DNA of 64,000 bases, from positions 1-64,000 of the forward strand of contig NZ_JAWDIY010000021.1 in assembly GCF_032380655.1 (NCBI RefSeq). Direction: 5' to 3'. The translations under genes and the position numbers were made by a program. The notes under the pieces are model-generated. The model did not search any database, was not told the origin of the DNA, and was given only the letters and a program-made list of their open reading frames with translations. This DNA is from Diplocloster hominis. GTDB taxonomy: Bacteria; Bacillota; Clostridia; Lachnospirales; Lachnospiraceae. Shown one piece after another: positions 24,998 through 33,700 of this stretch. The number at the start of each line of letters is the position of its first letter. The stretch's first letter is position 1.

Positions 24998-26029
24998 TTA
25001 AGTTGTTTCTCCGATCCAAAAACTTGGAGGGAGAACCACTCTCGCATATTTTTGATTTTTTTCAATCGCATCGATCAGAATCGACGCGGACATCTTACCC
25101 ATGAGATATCTGGGCTGGGCCACCGTTGTGAGGTAGGGATGTACCATCCTGCACAGATCCAGGCCGTCATGTCCCACTACCGCCATATCATCTGGTATAC
25201 GCATTCCCCTCTCCTGCAGCTCATTGATGATGGAAAGCGCCATAATATCATTTTCGCAGTAAAGGGCGGTAGGCGGTTCGGGGTCCGACAGAATCCTATC
25301 CATGGTCTTTTTCGCAAACCAGGGAACCAGGTTCGACAGTCCGTTTCCCTGGTATTGATACCGTTCAGACAGACCTGCCTCCTTCATTACTTCCCGAAAT
25401 CCCTGGGTCCGCTGCTTCCATATATTATATTGGAAGGTATCCTCGTAGGCGATCTTTTCCGTTTTCGGATAACTCAGGGTCCCGTGCATACAGCCGATGC
25501 GGGTATGTCCCTTCTTGATCAGGTGCTCTGCCGCCAGCCGTGCCCCCTGTACATTATCCGTATTGACGCTGTTCACTTCCGGCAGCTCCACTTCATTATC
25601 CAGCAGAACGCAGTGTACTCCTGACGCTTCCAGTTCCTGCACCTGCTTTTTGGTAATATTCAGGTGATGCAGCACCACACCGTCTATACACCGTTCCTGC
25701 AGCATATTGATATAATCGGATACCCGGCTGGCGGAATGAGCGTCACACATCATCGTCGTATAACCATTTTCAAATGCCACCGCTTCAAATCCCTTATTGA
25801 CCAGGTTATGGAATGGGTCCGAGATATTAACCATCACATAAGCGATCGTACGGCTCTTTCTGGTCACCAGGCTTTTGGCGATCATATTGGGTTTAAACTT
25901 CAGCTCATCGATTGCCTGATTGATGCGCAGCCTGGTCTCTTCCTTCACATACCCGCTGTTATTGATCACTCGGGATACAGTCATACGGGATACTTTCGCC
26001 TTCTTGGCGACATCATCAATGGTTGCCAT
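24998..26029 (-). CDS. LacI-family transcriptional repressor (second of two)
   Basis: 343 residues. N-terminal MATIDDVAKKAKVSRMTVSRVIN helix-turn-helix, hinge PNMIAKSL, then the ligand-binding domain (VMVNISDPFHNLVNKGFE, DGVVLHHL, ALYCENDIMALSIINEL, VVGHDGLDLCRM). It starts 31 bp after the stop of the second M24 gene on the same strand, so the two are probably one transcript under the operators at 27360 and 27431, and it stops 36 bp before promoter P2. Its recognition helix is close to the classical VSxxTVSRVIN type, which fits the ATGTTAC-type operators better than the CTCGAG ones; this assignment is an inference. Confidence 0.93.
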   Translation of the reverse strand: MATIDDVAKKAKVSRMTVSRVINNSGYVKEETRLRINQAIDELKFKPNMIAKSLVTRKSRTIAYVMVNISDPFHNLVNKGFEAVAFENGYTTMMCDAHSASRVSDYINMLQERCIDGVVLHHLNITKKQVQELEASGVHCVLLDNEVELPEVNSVNTDNVQGARLAAEHLIKKGHTRIGCMHGTLSYPKTEKIAYEDTFQYNIWKQRTQGFREVMKEAGLSERYQYQGNGLSNLVPWFAKKTMDRILSDPEPPTALYCENDIMALSIINELQERGMRIPDDMAVVGHDGLDLCRMVHPYLTTVAQPRYLMGKMSASILIDAIEKNQKYARVVLPPSFWIGETT

Positions 26030-26060
26030 ATGGGAATTACACCTCTTGTCAAATAGTCAT

Positions 26061-27251
26061 TTATTTTCCGCTGTTTTTCAGCCAATCTTCGTAATACACA
26101 CGCATGGATGGGAACAGGGAATCCGCACCGTCTCTGGTAATGACAAATCCCTCCTCGATCCGGTTCGAACCTCCGGGAAGGCCAAAGAGGCTGATGTCCG
26201 TGTTCACCGTCATTCCCTCCCTGAAAACATCCTCTGTTTTTTCATCCGGATAGGGACTTTCCGCTTCCGCGCATCCGATGCCATGCAGCGGAGGATACAC
26301 ATCATATTCGGACAATCCGGCGTCCCGGAAATAATTCCGCACCGCACAGACAAAATCTTTCATCGGCACTCCGGCTTTCAGATAAGGCAGTCCGGCCGCT
26401 GCCGCATGAATCAGGACATCCAGCACATATCTGGTCTCTTCGCTATAGTTCCCCACCGCGAAAGGCAGTTCACAGGTAGCCACATAGCCCTCATACTGAA
26501 CGGCCATGGCGCACATCAGCATATCCCCGTCCTCGATCACCTTATTCTCCGCCCGTCCCACGATTCTGGCGGACCGCTCACCGGAACCGAACACGGTAAA
26601 GATAATCGCTTCCGCGCCTTCTTTTCTGGCTGTCCCTTCCGCGATACCGGCTGCATACCGTTCCGTCTTACCGACCAGATCCGCATCCATCATTGCACGG
26701 AAACCTGCTTCCGCGATTCTGGCAGCTTCCCGCAGGCAGGCGATCTCGTTCTCCGATTTCGTCTTTCTCAGATCAAACAGAATCTCATTGGTATCCACTA
26801 CCTGGCAGCCAAAAGCCTCCCTGATATTATGTAAAAGCGCTTCCGACATAGCGTCCATACCCGCGATCCCCAGTCTCGAGAGACCGGTTCTGCTTCTAAG
26901 CTCCGCAGCCAGGCTCTTAAAGCTGGTAAACTTCGCCAGCGGATATTCAATCTCATCCGGCACTGTGACACACAGGAAATCCGGAACCAGTCTCACATCC
27001 GGCCATACGCTCATCTCCCTGGCCACCTGCTCCCCTTCCGGAGCACACAGGACAATCGGTTCCCCTTCTAAGGTAATCAGGAGCGCCCCCCGTTCAAAAA
27101 TGGGCCAGTAATTTGAAACATAACGAAGATTTTCTTTTCTGTATTCATCTCCATATACTAATATAACATCCAGCTGCTCTTTTGTCATATACTCTTTTAT
27201 TTTGTCAATACGTTGTTGAAACTCCTCTTTCGGTATACATATTTTTTTCAT
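26061..27251 (-). CDS. Second M24 (creatinase/aminopeptidase P fold) protein with altered metal site
   Basis: 396 residues, a distant relative of the 16780-17961 protein with the same domain order. Metal-ligand positions compared with M24 enzymes: the first aspartate is Ala (CAMAVQYEGY), the second is Thr (VATCEL), the histidine is kept (LHGIG), the first glutamate is Asp (VNTDIS) and the last glutamate is kept (NRIEEG). The two aspartates needed for the dinuclear site are thus lost in both paralogues. Creatinase also uses the pita-bread fold without metal, so a C-N hydrolase is plausible, but the substrate is unknown. AAAAGGAG precedes the ATG; the LacI gene follows in the same transcript. 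Confidence 0.85.
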   Translation of the reverse strand: MKKICIPKEEFQQRIDKIKEYMTKEQLDVILVYGDEYRKENLRYVSNYWPIFERGALLITLEGEPIVLCAPEGEQVAREMSVWPDVRLVPDFLCVTVPDEIEYPLAKFTSFKSLAAELRSRTGLSRLGIAGMDAMSEALLHNIREAFGCQVVDTNEILFDLRKTKSENEIACLREAARIAEAGFRAMMDADLVGKTERYAAGIAEGTARKEGAEAIIFTVFGSGERSARIVGRAENKVIEDGDMLMCAMAVQYEGYVATCELPFAVGNYSEETRYVLDVLIHAAAAGLPYLKAGVPMKDFVCAVRNYFRDAGLSEYDVYPPLHGIGCAEAESPYPDEKTEDVFREGMTVNTDISLFGLPGGSNRIEEGFVITRDGADSLFPSMRVYYEDWLKNSGK

Positions 27252-27359
27252 TTTTGCTCTCCTTTTCAGTCTGTTCTTCTAGCACCCACACCCAAATTTC
27301 CTATTCGAAAACGCCCTCTCCTCCTTTCTCTTGCCTTATTAAAAAAACAGGATATTTCT

Positions 27360-27379
27360 ATATGTTACCGCTAACATAT
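27360..27379. promoter_or_regulatory. LacI/GntR-type operator, copy 1
   Basis: ATATGTTACCGCTAACATAT, with perfect 8-bp arms around a CCGC centre, the form known for LacI-family gluconate-type repressors. It lies about 110 bp upstream of the second M24 gene and probably overlaps its -10 region (a TTGAGG lies 18 bp upstream of TATGTT on the minus strand). Confidence 0.8.
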
Positions 27380-27430
27380 TTCTTCCAAAAAATACTCCTC
27401 AAGGAGTCTGTCATACACTTTATATAAGCC

Positions 27431-27450
27431 ATATGTTACCGCTAACATAT
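27431..27450. promoter_or_regulatory. LacI/GntR-type operator, copy 2
   Basis: Identical 20-bp sequence to 27360-27379, 71 bp upstream of it (centre to centre). Two identical sites flanking a promoter suggest DNA looping or cooperative repression. Confidence 0.8.
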
Positions 27451-27542
27451 TATAAGATAATAATATCCCATATAGAAAATGAAGTCAAGTATAACTTCCT
27501 GTCATTTTCCCAAAATCTGCTTCTATTCACAGCCAATTGGGA

Positions 27543-27611
27543 GGGGACTGGCACCTTTCGGCAGTGGAGCCGGGCCTCCCGGCAACTGCGCAGAGAAAGG
27601 GGCCTGTCCCC
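27543..27611. repeat. REP-like quasi-palindrome
   Basis: Outer arms 27543-27559 and 27595-27611 pair in 15 of 17 bases (GGGGAC...GTCCCC type); the interior has GCCGGG/CCCGGC and CAGT/ACTG. GGGGAC-GGCACC palindromes of this kind recur in intergenic regions of many Firmicutes. A related GGGACATGTCCC palindrome lies at 27700-27739. Confidence 0.7.
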
Positions 27612-27699
27612 GGATGCCTTCTGGAATAATCCCACACACGGGTAACAAGCACAAAGAGACAAGCACAAAGAAACAAACACCAAGAGGACAACCAGATCG

Positions 27700-27739
27700 A
27701 AAGGGACATGTCCCAAACCGGAATGGACATGTCCCCTTT
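27700..27739 (-). terminator. Hairpin directly behind the giant surface-protein gene
   Basis: Arms 27700-27713 and 27725-27739 (GGGACATGTCC type, itself palindromic) start four bases after the stop codon at 27743. It probably acts as terminator, though the T-tract is weak on the minus strand. Confidence 0.6.
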
Positions 27740-27742
27740 TGA

Positions 27743-30700
27743 TTATTTGTTATGTACGCTCTTTTTCCTAACCAGGAAAAGAGCTGTTATCGCCATCAGT
27801 GCTGCGAGGTTTAAGATCAGTAATGTACCGACCGGAGCCTTATCGGCGGTTCCAGCCGCCAGAATTCGATTGCCGGAATCCCCGCCCCCTGAATTATCAT
27901 TGCCCTGGTTTACTACAGGTACCTCCTTCTTCTCCGGCGTATAGATAATCGCATAGGTTGAGTACTTGTCTGACCGGAATTCCAGGCTGTTCCCGTTCTG
28001 GGTGGTCTGCAGTAATTCCGCGCTGTTCCCATGGTAACGGGCCACCTGGTAATCCTTGCCGTTTCTCATTTCTTCGGGAATCGCAATGGTAAATATGAGT
28101 TCTTTTGGAACACTGTTTACAAGGATTCTCTGCTGACTTCCATCCTGCCAGGTGATGTTTTTAACCACACTGATGTCGAAATAAGCGCCTGTTATTCTGC
28201 CATCTGCAATCTGTTGGATTTGTTGTTTTTCAGTTGGATCTGCTTCTTTTTTCAGGATGGTGACTACCACTTCGATGGATCTGCTGTTTCTTATTTCCGC
28301 CGGGCTGACTGCCAATCCGATCAGTTCTTCCGGGTTTCCCTTTAAGCTGGCTTGTGTCCCCGCCTGCTGTGAGTCTATTTTTACTTCCAGTGAGGATACT
28401 GTTCGGATCAATTGATCCAGTTTCCGTATCAGCTCATCATCCAGCTGTCCTGATTTTGACCCCAAATTGTCGTATTTCTCTTTGGCCTGGGCGAGCTTAT
28501 CCCGCAGTGCACGGATCTGTGCCTCATCGCCGGCGGCGGGATCGGCAAGCGCGCGGATTTCATCTTCTGCCGTTTTGACCTGCGGATCTTTTTGAATCTG
28601 ACGGTCGCCGGTCGTATCTGCCTTTCCGCCGTCTACCGCCACCTGAAAACTTTGCTCCGGATATTTGGGATGAGTAATCGTCACCGTGATAGTTCCATCC
28701 GGCAGATCATCCACCCGGTATTGGCCGTTTTCGTCGGTGGTATCGGTCTTCAGAATCTTTCCCTGACCGTCCTTTACCGTTACCTGGGCGCCGCTGACCG
28801 GCTGATCATAATCCCCTGTCACAGTTCCGCCGATCTCTGCGCCTAAATTCTTGTTGACGTCCGCTGTCACTCCCTGTCGTCCGTCTACTTCCGTTACTTT
28901 TTCACCGTCTACTTTCAGGCCGGAGGTATTAGCTTTTTTGTCCTTTTCCACAGTCAGGGAATGCTCCCCGTCCGGAATATTGGTAATTTCGTACTGTCCG
29001 TTCTGGTCGGTTTTACCCCTTCCCAGCTCGGTATCATTCTTATCTTTTACCGTCACCCATGCGCCCTCGATCGGTTTTCCGTCGGCATCGGTTATGGTAC
29101 CCCCGACGCTGGCTCCGCCGACCTGCAGCTTCGTATTCTGTTCTTTTTCAACGGTTTGGCCATTCTGACTGATGTACACATTGACCGTCTCGGTCTTTCC
29201 GTCTTTTTTTGCCGTGAGGTCATGGCTTCCGTCAGGGACATTGGAAATATGGTATTGGCCGTCGGCGTCTGTCGTATCCCGCCCCAATTCCTGCCCTTTT
29301 TGATCCTTTATGACCACCTCGGCACCTTCGACCGGCTTGCCGTTGACATCCGTGACCGTTCCGCCCACCTCGGCTCCGCCAACCGGTAATTGTACGTCGT
29401 CCGTTCCGTCTATCGTCTGCCCCTTGTCTTTTATCTCTACGGAACCGGTCTGCTTCTTTCCTTCTTTATCGACCGTCACTTCATGGTTTCCATCGGGAAC
29501 ATTTGTGATCGTATATTTCCCGTTACGATCCGTCGTATCCTGTCCCAGCACATTTCCGGTATCGTCTTTCACTACCACGTTGGCGCCTTCGACGGGATTT
29601 CCATTGACATCCGTGATCGTTCCTTTTAGTTCCGCTCCGCCGATCGGAAGCTTAACTTCGTCATCATTGTCCACATTCGAACCGTAATCCCGGATCTTCA
29701 CCTGCCCGGTTTCCGTTTTCCCGTCTTTTTCGATGATTACCTCATGATCTCCGTCGGGGATATTAGAAATTACATAATCCCCATTGCTGTCCGTTGTCCC
29801 ACGGCCCAATTCATTTCCGGAGCCATCCCTGATCACAACTTCCGCGCCCTCCATCGGCTGTTTATTCACATCCGTAACTTTACCGCTTACTTCGGCGCCG
29901 CCCGTCTTGATCTGTACTTCTCCGTTAACCGTCTGGCCATGATCCGCGACTACCACCTCTTTAATCTTAGTCTTGTCTCCGCTTTCTATCGTAATCTTAT
30001 GGATCCCGTCCGGAACATTGGAAATGGTGTACTTTCCTTCCTCATCTGTGGTATCCCGGCCCAGTTCTTTACCATTCTGATCCTTCAGGATCACTTCTGC
30101 CCCTGGTACCGGCCTGCCGTTTACATCCTGGATGCTTCCGTTTATGTCAGCCCCGCCGGTCGGCAGCTGCACATTTTTATCTCCGGTAACTGCCTGGCCT
30201 TCATCAGCGACCGTTACCTGAACGGTTTCCGTCTTGCCGCCGATCTCAGCGGTAATGTTATGAGTCCCGTCGGGAACATTGGGAATCGTATAACCGCCGT
30301 TACTGTCTGTCGTATCCCGGCCTAATTCTTTACCGGAGCCATCCCTGATCACAACTTCCGCGCCTGCCACAGGCAGCTCATTCACATCTTTCACCGTTCC
30401 GCTTATCCCGGCTCCGCCCAGCGGAAGCTTAAGCTCGCCGTCACCGGTAACCGATTGGCCGTAATCAGCGATTACTACCTCCTGCGTCCTGGTCTCGTCA
30501 CCGCTTTCAATGGTCATATGATAGGTACCGTCCGGGACATTGGGAATCATGAACTTACCGTCCGCATCCGTCGTATCCTGGCCTATTACCTTATCATCTG
30601 CACCTTTTATAGTGACCTGGGCACCGCTCACCGGCCGGCTGTTCACATCCTTGATCGTGCCGCTCACGTCCGCACCGCCGACAGGCAGCATAATCTCACC

Positions 30701-33700
30701 AGTTCCGGTAACTGTCTGGCCGTTCCCGGCGATCTCTGCAGACGAGGAAATCTGCCCGTTGTCTTTTTCAAACGTAATCAGATAGTTGCCGTCAGGGATA
30801 TTTGAGATCGTATAGTTCCCGCTGCTGTCCGTGGTATTTCGTCCCATTTCTTTTCCGGTGTCATCTGTCACCACCACCAGCGCTTCTTCGACCGGCCGAT
30901 GGTTGACATCCCTGACCGTACCCGTTAGCTCAGCGCCGCCGGTCTGTAACTGTGCGTCTTTGCTGCCGGTGACCGTCTGCCCGTCATCGGATACCTTTAA
31001 TTCACCTTCGGCCGTTATCACGGCCGCTTCAGGCCCTGTGCCGGTTACGTACTTAACGGTAATGTTATAATCTCCATCCGGTACATTAGAAAACTTATAA
31101 TTTCCCTCTGCATCCGTTGAGGTTTGAACCGTTTGCGTATGTCCACTTTTATCCTTAAGAGTGACCAGCGCCCCTTTTAGCCCCTGTCCATTCACATCTG
31201 TGATCTTTCCGGCCACATCAGCTCCGCCGATTTCCATCTCTATATCCCGAACTCCGCTGACGATCATTCCGTCTGAACTGATTATTAAATATGTGTTCTT
31301 CGACTTGCCATCCTTTTCTGCCGTTACGGTATATTTTCCGTCAGGCAGACCTGCGAATGTATATTTTCCGTTTTCATCCGTCACAGTGGTGCCTGATACC
31401 CCGTCATCGCCATCCGTCTTCCTGAAGGTAACCTGGACCCCCTGAATCGGATGATCGTTGACATCTGTCACTTTTCCAATAATGGAACCTTTGCCTTTCT
31501 GAATATCCACCGATATCTCAACACTGTCCTCTGCTCCGTTTGCATCCCTCGCCAAAATCGTCAGCGTTCCGTTTCCTGCCTCCGTAGGTGTGCCAAAGAT
31601 CTGATTATTTTCCAGTGCCAGCCCCTGCGGCAATGTACCGGACTGCAGACTGACAGCTGCATCTCCTGTTCCCCCGGTCACCTTGAATTCCACCTGTTGA
31701 ATCGCAAAAGATACATATCCCCCGATCTTATCAGAGTCAGCCGTCAGTTGAATAGGAATGGGATTCGCGAAAGCGGTCACCTTGACCGATCCCGTTACGG
31801 AAGCGATCGTTATCACACCGGTCTCCTTATCATAGGTATAACCACTGCCCGGCACCAGTGCGTTTCCTCCCATTTCCACCTCGATCGTATCCGGCAGCAT
31901 GTAACCAGGGTCCGCTGTAAGCGTCATGCTGTAAGCTTGTCCTGACTGGCAATATGGCGGTCCGGCGCTCTCAAGATTATCCAACGTACCTGACACAGCC
32001 GGAACATTTTTAGTCACCCCGTTTCCACCGCCCTTGCCGGACAGACTGGTGTCCGCAGTGGTATTCAGGGTTCCGCCCTCTGTCACGACGACCGTTTCCC
32101 CAGCGGGATTTCGAATGGAGATGTCCCCCAGATTCAGGATTCCGCCGGGCGTAACTACCACTACCGGATTCCCGCTGTCCGGATTGGAGATCACTTTGGA
32201 ATTGTTACCGTAGACGCTCGAAGGCAATTCCCAGGTCTGATCATCGCCGACAATGACCGGGTTGATTACGACAATCGTACCGTTATATTCCAGATAGTCT
32301 TTCGCCTTTTCAAAGCTCTGAACCGGGTTGTCTTTCGATCCGTCACCTGTGCTGTCATCGCCGTTCTTTCCATCCACATATACCGTATTTTTTATATAAT
32401 CCGGTTTGGTTCTGGTAATACTGATGGTTTTCCCGGCCTTATAGGTATACCACACGGTGCCATTGCCCTGTACCGGCACCGCAATCTTCCTGATCGATTG
32501 GCTGAGGATATTATCTATTTGGGAACTATCCGTAACACTGCCTGATACTCTGGCAATCACTTTACCTTCCGAATAATTGTTCGGGTTAACCGTAATCGCG
32601 TAGTTCAGCGGGCTGTCCAGATAAATATATTTATCTGTTACACCAGCATTATAATCCAGATAGATCTCAGCATTTACCTGCGCATTTCCGGAAATATGGA
32701 GTTGGACACCTGCCTCTTTTACAGCACTGTGATATATTCCACTGCCTCTGAATGCTGTATTCGAGCTTTCTATTACACCACCTGTCATTATAAAAGTCTT
32801 TGCAACAGAAGCGTTATAGACTCCGCCTCCTAACCCGATATTTTCAGGCACATGATTGTCGCTTATTCTTCCGCCCCGCAGATAAAAGCTTCCAAGATTA
32901 TAAACACCTGCCCCACCGAACTTCTGAGAATCATCCGTTATGGTGTTCCCCGAAATGAGCCCGCCCTCCATAATGAAAACACCATACTCGTTAATGCGGA
33001 CACCTGTGCCTTTAGCGTCATCTTTATTATTAATGATACTTCCGCTTTTCAAGGTACCGGAGCCCATTATATGTACGGCAGGCGGTCCCTCATAAGGAAC
33101 TCCGGCACCAGTAACGCCCTCTTTATAACCTACGTGATTTTTAATCACCGTGTTCTGATCAATGATTAAATTTCCGCCAGTTTCCACTTGAACCAACGCC
33201 ATTTTATCGCAGCTGACAGATTTTCCATCCAGAGTGACGCCATTCAGCGTTAAGGTACCTGAAACCACATCAATTCCGGCATTCGCACCAGCTCTCTCCA
33301 AAATTCCACCCGAAAAGGTTAGGTTCTTATTGACCGATAGTGTATCTGACATCCGCAGCGTCCCCGTGATACGGATTGTATCCCCGGAGCCGGCGTTACT
33401 GACTGCATTTTTCAAGGCACTGTATGTACTGACCGTTGTAGAATTTGCATATGTAGAGGCCCCTATGTACTCCGAAAAATGGGTCGTTTCAAAGATATAG
33501 CTGCGCTCCTCAACCCGGCCCTGCATCTTAGTCAGTGTCCCGTCTTCCGCCAGATGATATACCCCAAAATTCTCCGGCGACATCTCCCCGGGGATCTGGA
33601 TGGCGACCTCCACCCGTCCATCCGGCTGCACCTGCTGTCCGTCCATCTCAAGTGAAATGTCCAGGTTCTGACAGACCAGATCGTCATAGTCTATATTCTC

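Noticed and set aside
27252..27742. Short frames in the gap before the surface-protein stop
   Set aside because: They read through REP-like palindromes and purine-rich repeats, without start signals.
28590..31490. Regularly spaced repeats considered as a CRISPR array
   Set aside because: The repeats are about 255 bp, coding and diverged, without short identical repeats and unique spacers; no cas genes are present.
28031..31945. Series of plus-strand frames opposite the repeat domain of the surface protein
   Set aside because: They recur because the 85-residue repeats recur; they have no start signals and no family resemblance.
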